Origin: Hamiltosporidium tvaerminnensis
Taxonomy: Eukaryota > Microsporidia > Dubosqiidae
DNA length: 64,000 nt
Direction: 5' to 3'
Assembly: GCA_022605425.2 (NCBI GenBank)
Contig: JAKIMF020000011.1
Coordinates: 186,001-250,000 of the forward strand
Shown one piece after another: positions 1 to 14,961 of the stretch. Both the position numbers and the translations under genes were made by a program. Every line of letters begins with the position of its first letter. The stretch's first letter is position 1. Below the pieces are notes generated by a model. That model was not told where the DNA came from, made no database searches, and saw only the letters and a list, made by a program, of their open reading frames with translations.

Positions 1-3000
1 TTTTATATTTTAATGAAAAAAACTTGTTTATCTAGAACATTTTGTATATTTCATTTAAAAATACTGAATTTTTTTTTAATTTTTTTACTAAGAACTTAAT
101 TTGAATTTTTATTAAAAGTTTTTACCTGATTTTCATATTATCTATTTTGTCCGTAATAGAAATATTGAACCGTTTTGTGGTACGTGTATTACACATAAGC
201 TTTGTTTCTATTTAAGATAAATAGGTTTGCCCTCCAATTTCGTTTTTTTTATTCATGAGACTATTTTCTAAATTTTAGGTTATAAATCAATTCTTTACAT
301 GTCTAAAAAACATTTAAGTTACTAACCTAAGTCCCTAATTCGGAAAACTTTGATTTTCCTCTTTTTTGGAGAGCATTCTTGATGTTTTTCTTGAATTAAG
401 TCTAATGTGTATTCAATTTAAAATTTTTGATTTGAAAACACTAAAATAAAATATTTTACTGTATTTTACAATTTTAGCAATTATTTTTTATTTCAAAAAA
501 TATTACATCTAAAACTTATGATTGAACACAAATAAAAGCAAAATACTTTTTTTATATAATTGTATTCTCTTTGTCAGCATTCCGCTACCGAATCTTCTTA
601 ATTTAACAAATAAATCTTTAAATTGGTATTATTTATGGCCATTTGCTTTTTTTCACTTGCTAAACTGCCATTTTTCTTTTTATATAGACCTTTTAACATT
701 TAAGTAAATACTAATCTATTTATGCAAATTTTAAACTTCTGTTTTTTTAATTTGTTTTAAATTTAGAATGTAAAGTGATTTGTTCTTCTTAGATTTTCTA
801 TATAATATATACTTTTTAATAGTAAGTATTAAAAATGTATGCGAAACAGGGGGTTTCAAACCATTCTGGTAAAGTTACCTTAGTTAAAATTTTTCCTTCT
901 AATTTAGTTAAGGTAGTTTTGCATTATCGTACAGTTTCACACAATTTTTTCGTTGGTTCGGGGTTTTATTGCTTTCTTAGATTTCGAAGTCTTTTTTTAG
1001 TTATTACTTTTTCTAATACTTTTTTTATTTTTTAATTCTATTTTTTTTTTTAGTGTATACTTTAGGCGTTTTTTTTGCTTTTTGCTAACAATTTTGGATT
1101 CTTAAGGCTAATATGGTGTTTTTCGAAATATAGTCTTATATCAGTTATTATAAAGCTTTTAACTGTAAAGTATTCCGCGATTTTTACTTTTTAATATAAA
1201 TGGTTCTCGTTTTACATTTTTTTAAAATGTTTTTTTTTATATTTTAAAACTATGTTATTCATTTGCTAAAAGTTTTTTAATAATTTACAATAATATTTAT
1301 TGGTAAGGTTTTTTATTAGCTTTTTAGATTTGGTTACAAAATTATTAAGTTTTCTATATGTTTTTACCTTTCTTTTCAAGCTTTTTAAATTTTATCTTAA
1401 ATTTAGCTGTTTTCCTCGTTTTTTACATTTTTTCAAATTTTTTAGTTTTTTTCAAATATTTTATTTTTAAAACTTTTCTACTTTTAGTTTGATTTGAAGT
1501 TTAACAACTTTTTAAGTGATCGGCTTAGGTCTAAGTTTTTTTAAAATATTAAAAAGAGATTTCATTGTAAAACTGCACACTAAATGGTCAATTTGGTTTT
1601 TTGACAAAAATCTGAAGATTTTTTGAATTATAGCTCGGTAATATAAATAAATTGCCCTAATAAAATTGTTAAACCTTAAATTCTGTGTAATTTATTTTTA
1701 TAATAAATTATTAATGTTATATATTGTTTTAAGTTTATTTTATAATGCTTCTATGATTTTTCATAGGCTAGAAATTACCTAGCTACGAAATTCGGAAAAA
1801 TTCTTAACAAAAACTATTTTTTGAAAAAAATGTTTATTTTAACATTCTTAAATACTACAATCTACTTTCAGTTAAAAATTTTGGAATTATCTGTAAAATA
1901 CGGTTTTTAAAAATATAAATTTAGATGATGAATGGTTGATTTAATTTAGTTCGACTTACTTCCATTTGGGAACAATACGTACGGTACACCTTGTATTAAG
2001 ATTGAATTATTTTTTTTAATAACTTAAATTTGCAATTCTTAACTCGGGAAATAGAAAAGTTAAAGCAAACATTTGTGGCTAAAGTAGATCTCTCTTTTAA
2101 CTCAATACACTTAATGCAGTAATCATAACTGAGAGTAATAGTATTAATTTTCAACAGTTTTAAATTTATTTTTGTTTTATATAAAATTACTTTCTAGCTT
2201 CATTATTCTTTTAAATATGTATTAAAAATACTTAAAGCTATCATCTTAAAAAAAATTTATTAATGTATAACCTGTAAATAAGTTATATTAACAAACATAT
2301 ATTTTTTGACTATAGTAAAATTTGCAAACTTATTATTTTATATGTTTGGTTAATTTGCCTAAAAAGGAAAAGGCACGTAAATCTGAAAATTTCTTATAAA
2401 TTTTACCTAGATCTAGTTTTACAAACTTACTAAATAGTTGCTAGAAAATATATGCATGGTTTTTTATTAAAAATTTCCATTACAATTTCACTTTAGATTA
2501 CACTAATAAGAAGTCTCAGGGTTTATAAAAAATTAAATATGTTTTTGCGTGTTTTCATTTAAAAGGTTCCAATTGTTTCAAATCTTTACTTTTTTTGTTA
2601 AAAATTTGAAGAATGGTATTTGTAAAATAAAATTTATGATTCACTATTAAAATACTACAATTATGAAAAATATCAACGGAACTATAGCTACCTTAGTTTT
2701 ATTTTTGAAGAAAGAAACAGAAAATTTGTTATATATACATAAAGTGTATATATTTTCTAAATTTGGGGAATCAATATTATTATTTATCCTTTAATCGGAG
2801 GAAAATAAGTTGGACATATAAAAAATGAATAAATCATTTATTTTTTCATTTTTTAGATCTCTATTATAAGTGATTATGGCTATTTTCTAAGTTAAAGCAT
2901 TTCTTTATATACATAGAAAGTTTCATTTTCAATACAAACAATTTTTTTATTTGTTTCTTTTTAAAATCCATATACTAAATTTTTATTAAATATTTTAAAA

Positions 3001-3037
3001 ATTTTTGTCATATGTATATGAAATGGATATTTACATC

Positions 3038-3193
3038 GAGAATATCCATAGTGTCTCTCTAAAAAAGGGTATGTAAAAGGGATATTCTCGAAGAGAATAG
3101 CAGAATTTTACTTCATTTAATATCGTAGGGTGCAATTCTCGAAGAGAATATTAAAAGTGTATTTTATGTAGTGTATCTATATTAGATATTCTC
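3038..3193. repeat. Cluster of ATTCTC/GAGAAT palindromes
   Basis: The 15-base palindrome ATTCTCGAAGAGAAT occurs twice (3084-3098 and 3135-3149). It is flanked by half-sites GAGAATAT at 3038-3045 and ATATTCTC at 3186-3193. Five to six half-sites within 156 bases suggest either a protein-binding array or relics of a small foldback repeat. No gene is adjacent, so a regulatory role is not supported. Confidence 0.5.
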
Positions 3194-6100
3194 AGAAAAA
3201 ATTTCGATAAGAGAAAGACTTTCTATTTTTAGTTCTTAAAATGATTTTATTTTTTCATGTTTGTTATCAAGCAATGACATATGTAACTGAAATATAGAGA
3301 TATATAGGAAAAAAAAGCATTTTTCTATAGGAATATCATGAAATCAACGACATATATATCCAAGTATTTTTATAGGAGAAGTCATTTTAAAGTCTAAAAA
3401 ATAATTTGTAAGGTATTTCATTTGTAGTACGTTATATATTATATACTTTCTTATAGTTTGGTAGTTTAATATATATCTTAGCAAGGTGTAAAGACTTGTT
3501 ATTGTATTGGTTTAAATATATATAATTAGATTAAAAGAATGAAAACTATAAATACTGCTACATTTTTAATTTCGTGGCATCTTCTAAAGGGATACTTTTA
3601 CTGTTTCTATGAGTTAGGGCTTTGCTATCTTAAGGGTAGTAATTCTACGATGCCCTGATATAACTCGTTTTCGCTAAACTAATGTAGAAGCCATAAAATG
3701 CATGCCACCAATACTTAAGGATTTTGGTCCTACTTTGATCTAGGCAGCCAATTTATTTTTACTTCTGCTATCTATCTAAGATGATATGGTTTTTTAAAGA
3801 GCTCATGTAAAATATTTTGCATAGTTCTGATCATAATTCATAGATAGTAAACAAATAACTCGTTCGATCTCGTAAAACAGTCGAATTGCCTTAAATAAGT
3901 AACTTTATTATCTTATGAAAATGTTGATATATAATCATATCAGTATCAATAACTGTGTTACGGTAACTTTGGAGCAATGATACCGATTACGGGACAAAAT
4001 TGAAAATTTAAATAGAAGACTTTATAAGAGCGTGTACAATGAAATGACCTTAAAATATGAGGCTAGAAGCAGAATATTTCAGCTCTTAAAGCTACTTGTA
4101 TAAATTTTTAAAAAACAATAGAAACTTTATTAGACTTATCTCTAAGTTCTTACATCAAAATAAAAAGTCGTCATTCTGTTACAATGATATCTCCAAAGCT
4201 GTTTATGTTTTCAGTAGGGTAATTTCTATTTAAATCATTATATGCGTTCTATGTTTTTAGGAGCCAATATAGAAAATCTTAACTTTAAATTAAAACAACC
4301 TCACAGTGTTTTCTATATAAAATTTTGGTTTTGCCATCCGTATAAACACAAAGTCTACACGCTTTAAATGACACCTTACTATTGTGAATGACCTATCTAA
4401 GTTAGTTGAATTTCTAAGCAGATGAATGTCTGCGCTCTATTTCTGAGGATTAGCTTTCTTTTATATATTTGCTTATATTTATTTTATGAAATATACCGTC
4501 TTGAGCAATGGAAATTATATCGTATTGTATAGCTATAAGAAAAAAATTAACCTAGAATATAAAAAAATAGATGCTCGAAATATCTTTGCATTGAACTTAA
4601 TTAATACAAGGGCTTTAAACATTATATAAAAAAATTAAATTATCTATGAGATTGAAATTTCTTTTTAGACATAAATTTGTTTTTTATTTGTATAAACACA
4701 AATAAAAAACTTAACTTATATTATTTTTTAATTTAAAATTATTTTTGCAACAATAAAATGTATAGATAATCTCAAAGAAAAAATAAACATAAAACTTTTT
4801 TAATGCAGAGCTAAAAAGATTGTAAAATCCTAGGTATAATTTATTCTTTGCCTTCTACCCTATTTTAACATGGCATTGCTTTTCGTAAAAGAAAGCGTTT
4901 ACACATTCTTTTGTTTCTAAATTTACTAAAAATTGACCAACCTCTTAAAATTTTATATATCTTTATAAAGGTCTGAGAAGCTATAAAATATTTTTAAAAG
5001 CATATAATGGGTACAGATTTTGTGCTTAGTTTCTTATTTTCATACTGATATCCCAGATTCACATATAGAACTTTTCTTTAAGACGCTCTACTCACAGTAT
5101 AATTTTGATATGTTTTTATCTCAATTAAGTTAAGATTTTGATATTAAGGTTTATAAAAACACGACGTTTTTAGATACAATTCATTGTGGGGCTTCGTATA
5201 TAAGCTGCATGTTTTTAATTCGGAGGATACATGTAAAAACAAAAGAAATAATTATATGGAATAGTTGGCAAATTTAAAAAAATCATTAATCAATAGAGAA
5301 ACTATTTGCAATTAAAATTCTAGAGATATTTTGTAAAATTTCTTCTTACTTCGAAAATTACTTTATATATGCAATAGTTAATAAGAGCTTTATCTCCATG
5401 TAAAATTTTATTAGTAAGTTATTCATTAGTTTAAAATTTATTGAAAATCTGTTATTGTTTTTATAAAATTAAATTTTTTAACCGGAATATACCAAAAATG
5501 TTGGTTATTTTTTTGTTTTGATATTCTAATTTTTGAGTTTAATCAAGCTAAAATCAATTTTTTTATTTTAAGTACAATAATAAAACTTTGTTTTTGATTC
5601 TTTATGTCGTATGATTTAAGCTTCTAGTATTTATATGTAATATATGCCTTTAATTTAATTTTGGAAATAATTGAATCCATAATGGTTTATTTGCAAACAA
5701 AAATAAATTAAATTACAGGTTTAGCTTCGATTTTTTTCCTTCTAAAAACCTTTTTTTTGCATTTTTATAAACTTAGAATTCAGATAAATTCAATAAAGGG
5801 AAATTTGGTATGTTATATATGTTTACTTTTTAACGCAAATAAGCGAACTACATGATTTTAGCAGTAAAAAATTGGTTTATGGGCATATTTTAGTTTGTTT
5901 GTCAAACGTCATAATAGATTTACAAAAAAGATAGTTGAATAAAAGGAATTTAAATAATATCTCATTTGTATTCGCTTAAAAACTTTAAATATTTTAGAGA
6001 AAAATCCAAAGTTTTGTATGGTAAAGAATTTACTTTTTTGAAATTGTTGCTCTTTAAGAATTGTCAATTTATATTGCAGTTTTTAATCGAATTTTATTTT

Positions 6101-9100
6101 TTTAATCACCGTTATTCACAACATTTATTCGATTTTTTTTTAAAACAGGTTATTTTTCAATTATTTTATTGCTTGTAAATAAATATCTCCTAAAAAAGTA
6201 TCATAACAACATTCTTCAATAAATTTGTGCTTTAACCTACACCTACTAAATGTCTCTGTAGTCATAATATAAAATTTGGCATCATAGAGTAAAATTTGAG
6301 AGCTTTATATATAAATTTTTCTTTTAATATAAAGAGTATTTAAATCTATCTTTAATACAAAGATTCTTAAATTTTAACTTGACTAAAATCGGAAAAAACA
6401 ATTTAAAATTGAATTTTCTTCTATAACCGAAAAAAACTATTGTTTAGCTACATTAATTTTTATAATTATTTTTTTTATAATTTTTTTGATGAATTCACAT
6501 GTTTTTACGTTGAATAATTTCGCTGCGCGCAATTATGGTTAAGATATAATTTATCTCAATTATAGCAGTTGAATTAATAATTATGTTTTCATGTTTTATA
6601 GACTAATGCTTATGTTCCATTAATTAAATTTATTTTGTTCACTCCAAGCTTATATATTATTTATGAAAATTTCTAATAGATTGAGATGTCTATAAATTTT
6701 AAATTATTTCTGCATTAAAAAAAACTTGTATTTCATGAAATTTTATATTTGATTCAAGTTTAAATTTTAATTTATGAAAATCGTAAAATAGAACGATTTA
6801 ATAAAAAAAATTTCCAACATTAACCTGGCAAATAATGTTTTGTCTTAAAATAATGCAGATATATTGATTTTGCCTTTACAATCTATATAAACTTGTCACT
6901 GATTAGTTTTTTTAAAAAAAAATATTTAAAATTATTTTATAGCGATGAGCTAGAAGGTTGTTGCTTTTTCTTTGCATATTTTTATCAATTTTAATGCTCT
7001 ATTCTTACTTTTATATATATGGTATAATTTTAAACTATATTCTTGGTCTTTTTTCACAGTAAAAGTTCTAAAATCAGGCATTCAAAATTACAAATAAATT
7101 TCTTAGCTTTTTTCTACATAATATTTTAAATCATATTAGAGTATATATCTTGCTGCATTTTATTTGAAACCTTTAAGCCCTTTTTATCAGAGTACATTTG
7201 GTCTTCTATCAAGTCTTTTTCAAAGGCTAAAAAAATAAAGTAGTGCATTTTTTATAAATTTTCTAAACATTATTTATCGATCAGGTCTTAATATTATAGA
7301 TATAAAGATTCTTATAAAATAATTTCCAAAGGTACTATTATCAAGCCAATATAGAATTTCTTGTTTTGATAAATCAATACTAAAGATAAATTAGTATTCC
7401 AATATTGTAGTTTCGAAAATTCAAAGTATCTAGATTGTTAAAAAAAATTGAATACAAAAACTTAGAATATATTATAAAACATAAAAATATCTATTCATTT
7501 GTTTAATTCTTAAAAAAGTTGTATCCTGGTCATTTTTGATATCTAGAATCATTTTTTATGCTAGTAATTCTGTGGGGCGTCAATCCAAATAGTTGAATAT
7601 AAAAAAATGCAAGATTTGTATTAAAGATATTTCGTGATGATCGAAACTCACAATTTCAAGATTGATTAAGAAATATTTTATAAAAAAGCTTATATTTATA
7701 TAAACATTTGCAAAGATGAAGAGCTAAAATTATAAACTCGCGATATATATTTTCAAAGTAATTCAATGTTTTTCTTTAATTTTTTTTCGAAATATGATCT
7801 ATGGTTTTGGAAAACCCGGTATTATATAATATGATTTACGATACTTGTTTTTAGGAAGTATTGTTAGTATATTTCCTATTCTAGAATGGAATTGACCGCA
7901 AAAGACAAAGAATCATCGTATATATGATGATAAAGAGGTATAATTGCGCAAAAGTTTATCGTTTAATCTTAATTGCTTTTTTTTCGTCATATGTAAGTAA
8001 GACAGTTCCAAATAATATACTGTAATTTTTTTTATGACTACCAATACAGTTCTCCACCCCGATCCATATCTGTACAAGTATTATCTTTAGTGGATGTATT
8101 TTAAGGCTTATTTCATATTCATGAGAAAGATTTTGTAACGCTTCTGATAAATACCTTTGTAAGCTCTCTAAAATTTTTTATTTTTGCTGTAATATTTTCA
8201 AATTTATAAAAAGTCTTTCGAAAATATATGGAACATGTGAAGATTTTTTCCTTGGTGTGATTTGATATGTTATCTTTAAACATGTGAAAAAATAATATAT
8301 TTTCATTAATTTTAAGTTAATTTTGTATTTTAAAATTTTTTAATTAATATTCTTTAATTTCAAAGCCTAAAGGAAGCCTTGAAATTTAATTTTCTGGCTG
8401 ATTTTTTGTTTCATTTTATTTCGTAGTTAGAATTTCTTCCAAAAATGTAATAATTTTCTTCATGTCAGTAATATTAGCACTTCCCTAGAAGTTTTGGAAT
8501 TATATTCTTAATATTTCTATACTAATGATTTTTGAACAATTATAATTTGCCAGCTGAAATTTTTATCTGAGACATTTGTGAAAATTCTTTGAGCCAGAAG
8601 ATTTTAAATTTCTAAATTATCTTCCAAATTCAATTTCCTCTTCTTATTTCTAAACAATAATGTTCTATCTTTTTATATTCCTTATATCTAACTATCAACC
8701 TTATCGGTAGTATTTTTCCGATACCTTTCAATATATAGGCAACGTTTTCGTCTACATGATTCTGCGCAAGCTTATTGATATATCATAAGGGGGGGTTTAA
8801 AATACTCGTTTTTCAGCTGGCTTTTTTTAAAATAAAAAAGATTTTTTTGGCTTCGCTCTTTTCTTATTTCTCATCGAACGCCTTATTTATTGCCGGATGG
8901 AGTCACGTTGTAACCTCATATCTATTTCAACCCGTATTTTGGTTCCCTATCGTTTAATATGAATCCGTACGTTCGACTAGCTGCTACTATTTGAGATAAA
9001 TTTTCGTTATTAGCGGTAAACAGAAATCGTACCTACCTGAAAGGTTTTCGGGCATGTTAGAATTTTCAATTTTTCTTTCTTCTTCCACTGTATTTTAATA

Positions 9101-11479
9101 TTTTACATTTCTACAAATTTGATATCGTACCATGTAATGAAAGTTGGATCAAGCAATTGTTAATTTTAATATTTGGTACAAAAAATTAGAAAAAATTGCT
9201 TTGTTTAAATGGTATTATTGTTCTATTATCAAATAATTAGAAAGGGAAAACAAATAGTTTATAAATAAATTGTACAAATGGTAATATGTGCCGATTTATG
9301 GATCTTGAATTGTTATACGGCAATTATTTCTATATTTTACCTTCTTTTTCACATATATTTGTAATCTAATCTTTATGAATGAGACTTTGCCCATTTATTT
9401 CTAATTTTTACTCAATTTTATTTTAGTTTTAAAATTATCTAGTATTACGGAATCACTAATATATTTGGGTCATTTTCTTTGTAGGTTAATTTTTTCTCTT
9501 TTCTTCATGATTAATTTAATACTTAATCATCTTCTCTGAATATGGAAAATAATTAAATTCATATTTTAAATTAGAAATGTTATTTTTAAAGATTGATGTA
9601 TAAGAGGAATTCAAACGATTATTTATATTTCCAAACTCGATTTGGAATCTAATCTAGAGAAACATAGAGAATAAATATACTTGGGCTTTATTTCATTTTA
9701 GAAAACTTATTTCTAATGCATAGAATTTAAAATTTTTATTTAGGAATAAATTACATTTTTTCTATAAGTTTCTATTGTTATGAGCAATTTAAGAAAAAAA
9801 TTCAGCTTGACTATTTTTTGTTTAAAAATATTTATGTTTAGTTTGAACATTCTTTGTCCAATTTTAGTCTTTTTTATTTGCTTTTGTTTAAAATCTAATG
9901 ACTTGCAAATATAAAACAAAATCGGCATGAGTCTATATGTCAAGTCAAAAATTGTTCAAGAATGTCAATTAGAACAAAAATAAGTGTGCAAAATATTGTA
10001 ATCATAATTTATTCTTTTTTAAATCAAAGAGTATTTTATATCCTGAACCAAAATAAATTTATTCAAATTTAAGTGGGATATTTAAGGGCTTGTATGGTGG
10101 AATAAAAACTTAAAAACCTAGATATTTAATTGAAATATTATCTTTGTAAAATCAAGGATCTTGAATAGAATATAAGAAGAAATGTAAAAAAATGATAAAA
10201 TCTAAGTAATTGTTCAAAAACCTGTGGAAATTTTACATAGATTATATAATGCTTCGACCAAACAGCTAATTTATATTTAAATACTTTTTCATAGATCGAA
10301 TGTCATTTTTCCACCATACATAATCGGATTTTTTCTACTAATTTACTTATCGTGTAAAATATCTGTTATAGATATGACAGAGATATAATTTTAGACGTAA
10401 GAAGTAGACTTTAATAACTATTTATGTTATAAATCCTCCCGTGGAATTGAATGATTTTTTATATTTAATCCATTACTTCGTAATGGCATCTAAATTGACT
10501 TACGTTACATTAAGATATTTGATAATTTATTTCGTTTTTCTCGAATATAAATATACGTTGGTTAGAAATAAAAATACTTTTCATCAGCATCTTTATTTAA
10601 ATAGAAAAGGCTTGCGAAAAGAGCCGCAACATAAATTGCAAGATATTTTTTTTAATTATAAGGGCTATGAAGAGAAAGAAATATTATAATAACTTGTTGT
10701 TTCAATCTACTTAGATATTTGGTATAAAGGAAAATCCTCTAAAGATTTTAGTGCAAAACCCAAAGCAATCACGATGAAATATTCTAACCTTTTCAAGTTA
10801 TTTTTTCAAGGCATAATACCCTTTTACTTTCAAATAATTGTCAATTTTCACAATTACAAACGTAATAGAACATCGATTTTTTAAGCGAGTGGTTTAGGTT
10901 TATATTATGATGGGTTTAGACTGTATACAGAATTTTTTTATTTTTCTGATCTTGGTTTAGAAGAGAAAGGATCGAAAGTATTTTTAATACGAAAATATGC
11001 TATGCTTTTTCTGAAATTAATAGATAAAAAATAATGTTAAAAAAAACATGATAAAGGCTTTATCTGCAAGAGTGAAAATGTGATAAATATGGTTTCAAAT
11101 CAAAATTGGCTTTTTCATGTTTAACTATGTTTATTTCTGCAAAATTGCAAGCGAATATTCACGTGATAGGTATTACTTTAGAATTAAGAAGAAAAATGGA
11201 ATTTATTAAATCTTTAAATTAAAATATTAAACTACTACATGTAATAAATCTTATGCTTAATAAAAAAAGTACGACTACATTTTAAACTTATTTTGTTTAT
11301 GTCTTAGCTATAAGTGCAACATAAAATTACAACATTGCTATCCACGGTAATTTGCATATAGAATATTATGCGCTTTAAAATGCTGATGTAAGATTTCTTC
11401 GTTATATTCAAATGTCTTATAAACTTTTACATTTACTTATTGGTAGAGGTTACCTTGAATAACCAAATATAATTTTAGA

Positions 11480-11750
11480 TTCATCGAAAAAATATGATTA
11501 AAGCTAGTCTATCATCTTTACAGTCCCTGACTATGCCAAGAACATAATTAGCTTGGTGTATTCTCTGCTTGTCGTAAGAGGTGACTAAACTGACTGGTCC
11601 TCAAAGTTGGGGTTGAGTGTAAAACCAATCGTTTAAACCACCTTGCTACGAAACCCCGAAAAAGTAAACAAATTCACTGTAAAAAGACAAATGGGCAGTA
11701 TAACTTAGAGCAGCCATGGCTCGTGCAGGGCTTTGGTGGCAAGGATAATA
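11480..11750. other. Higher-GC island, possible mobile-element relic
   Basis: About 270 bases with clearly higher GC than the surroundings, including a stretch around 11570-11590 (CTTGTCGTAAGAGGTGACTA) and another around 11700-11740. No open frame of useful length crosses it. The composition jump suggests inserted DNA, probably a decayed retroelement piece. The family cannot be named from what is visible. Confidence 0.35.
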
Positions 11751-14700
11751 ATCTTCTTTAACTTCATTATATATTATATTAAGTTTAAATTTATTGATCT
11801 TTTCAAAAAAGATTTTATACCTTTTTCTAATCGTTTGTCCTGTGTATTTTTTTTAGCATTTCATATACGGATTTTGAGCCACTCTTCTATCATTTACTAA
11901 TTAATCATTGGCAGGTTGATTTACTTAGTATGCTATTCCTCATCTGGTTATTGGTTTTAAATTTATATACGTAGGTCAAATTTCTTTTTCGCTCATTTCA
12001 GCTTGTGAGTTTTTTTTTGCATTTCGCTTTACTTTTCATGTATTTCAAGATCTGTGGGTTTTTTTATTATAAATAAACACCTGTCTTGGTGTCCTGATGT
12101 ATTTTTTCTAAATGTATAATTTATTAGTTCATTTGAATTCAAATGTTTTAGTCAAATTGGATATGTAAATTCTATACTAATAATCTAAACAAAATTAATT
12201 GTTGAATTAAATTCTTTTTATACAAATAAATTAATAAGAAACAGCCTTTATAAATTAATTCTATTGTACAAGCGTTGTGTACAAGTAAATCAAATTTAAA
12301 AAAAATATAAATAGAAAGTAAACCTTATAAAGCAATTCTTAAAAAAAAGTATATGAAAATATGCATCGATGCTATTCATAGGAAGTATTAAATTCTTACA
12401 AGTTGTTTAGTAATAGTTAGAGCAAATATGATTTGGATTTTATAAAACGAATTCAACTGGTTTTTTTCGAACATTAATCTTTTTGTATAAATTAAAATAG
12501 CATTATAAAAGTAATTCTCTTGATATTTCACTATAATTAGTATCTTACGGTTTTCGGATCAATTGAATAATAGGGGGATTCTTCCTCATTGCATATCTTG
12601 ATTATATTATAAATATTATTTGCCTTCAAATGAATATGATTAAAGCATTTGTAATAAATTTAAAAACTTCCTTTAAAGTATTATAAAAAAAGGCTCTAAA
12701 TAAGTCCTATAAGAGGATATAATCATAATGATGTATGAAACGACCTAGTATATTCTTTAATTTGAAATTATTCGATATCAGATGTTATGAAGTAAAGATT
12801 GTTTCTAAATAGCCTACTTTATCTATAAACTATTTACTCAGAACGATTACTTTTAAAAAGCTAGCCTTATTCTAATGAAAGATATTTATTTTTAAGATTT
12901 CGATATAATTACAAGAATATTAAGTAATGTTATGCATAGGATTATGTTTTAATTCTACTGTATTTTTAACAGTATGAGCTGAAGACAGATGATATGCGAA
13001 GCATACTAAAAATATATTAGAACGATTTTACGAAAGTATTTAATAATATAATAAATTTAAGATTCGAGCTACATATCTTATAAATATGCTTATATATGCC
13101 TGTGAGAATGAATAATCTTATTGATACTACACGTATGCAATGAAAAATATGACTTAAAAACAACAACATTTACATAATGTACTTAAAAATTAAATATTTA
13201 AGGATTAAATGTACAGAATCAATCGAGAGAATATGAAGCGAGAATAAATTATGGTATAAAAAAAGAGAAGAAGGTATATGTTATGAAAAGAAATTTTTTA
13301 TGAAAATATATTGATTATTAACTCAATGGATTATATTTTAATGTGATATGGATTATTTTTCAAACTAATGCAAAGCTTATTTTTATGTTAATTTCGTGTA
13401 TTAGAACAAACTTATGTGTGTTTTCTCTGATTGTTTACATCTCTTTTTAAAAATAAAAACTCGCATTGTTACGAAAGCTTGCTTGTAATATTTTTTGAAA
13501 GATTTACAAAACTTATTATTTTTTAAAAAAAAAAGTATTTTGAAAATACAATTCTCGTTACAATGTTAACATTCATAAAATATAAATGTTTATAAGCATC
13601 GTATGTAAAAAGATGTTTAGATAGGTTCGTTGTGTTTAAAACAAAAAAAAAATCTTGAAGAATTTCAGTTAGCTATGAATTATATGTTTAATGAATCGGA
13701 ATTGGTTTTAATAATACTTTCAATCATGTTAAACAACATTGAAATCTTAGAATTATAGCAATTGCAAAGTTGCAAAACAATGAAACAGATTATTAAGATA
13801 AAAAGTGGAACTGATTACCAGTTTTATTTCTTTGTTAATAATTTTTTAGATTTTAAAGTTTATCAATCGATAAAATGTATAAAAAAGAATGAAATTTTTT
13901 TCGTAACAAGTATGAGCAAATTTCTGTAATTTGGTGTTTTGGGAACTCAATATAATGTTTCTGTTGTTTAGACATAAAAAAAATATTATTAAAATAAACT
14001 TTAAAGAATCTTCAAATATTTATGTATATGGTTTTATTCACTTAAATAATAACTTTTCCACGCTTAAAAATATGGTTCTTTACTTACTTTCAATTGATTT
14101 GATATAAGGCATATTCAGATAAATAATCTAAGACATTAAAAAGTGCAAACAATTATTTTCAATGTGGCTCATGCAACTAAAAAAATATCAAGTTGAACAC
14201 ATTGAACGTTTAAATGGTGTCTAAATCAAATTTTAAAAAAAAACTTGAATTGTATTAAAAATAGAAAGATTATTTAACTACTAGAAGAGCAAACTAAAAG
14301 CTTAATTTTAGAGAATTTTAACCCCCGAATGTGAATCTAATCAACAAAACAAAAATTAATTTGAAAAAATTGTATATCAAAAGCTTTCTAAGAACAAATA
14401 TAACTTTTCAGTTTAATAAAAAAATCAGATTATTTTGTTCTAATTAAATCATAATTTTAATAATTGTCTTTAGATTACAAAATTTCTATTTAAAAAAATC
14501 TAATAAGTGGTTTTTTTTTCAATAAAAATATAAATTCATATTGAATTTTGAATAATTATGATTTCAAGCAATAATTTTTAATTATCAATTTTTTATTTCT
14601 ATTTTCTTTTTTTAGAATGTTGATTATTGTAATGCTCTAAAATAGAAAAATATTTTTTTTTTCAATTTAGATTTTTATGAATTTTATTTTTATGACAATT

Positions 14701-14961
14701 TTGAAATAACATACATTCATATTTTAAAAATATTTTATATAAAAAGATTTAAGAGCTAAATTTAATGTCTAACGAATTGAAATAAATTTGATTAAGAACC
14801 AATTTGATTATTTTTCATATATATTAGAAGATTTTAAGAAGATAATTTAGTTTCAAAACAATTTTAACTCGAAAAATAAAATTATTAAAAAATTGCTGTT
14901 TTAGGAAAATTGGAACAAAAAAAATATTTAAATATTTCTGGATTTCGGTTTCTAAAAAGAA

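Larger units (their letters stand above)
1..14961. other. Gene-poor AT-rich stretch
   Basis: About 15 kb with stop codons dense in all frames. The few open stretches (60-82 codons, for example 10441-10689) show no family resemblance and mostly have poly-U/poly-A codon content. Three small patches stand out from the background: the palindrome cluster at 3038-3193, a less AT-rich patch near 8690-9060, and the island at about 11480-11750. I see no tRNA, rRNA or gene. The rest reads as neutral intergenic DNA with probable decayed repeats. Confidence 0.7.

Noticed and set aside
10441-10689. 82-codon frame as a gene
   Set aside because: ATG is lacking at its first position (GTG), composition is Tyr/Phe/Leu-rich like random AT-rich DNA, and no family is recognised.
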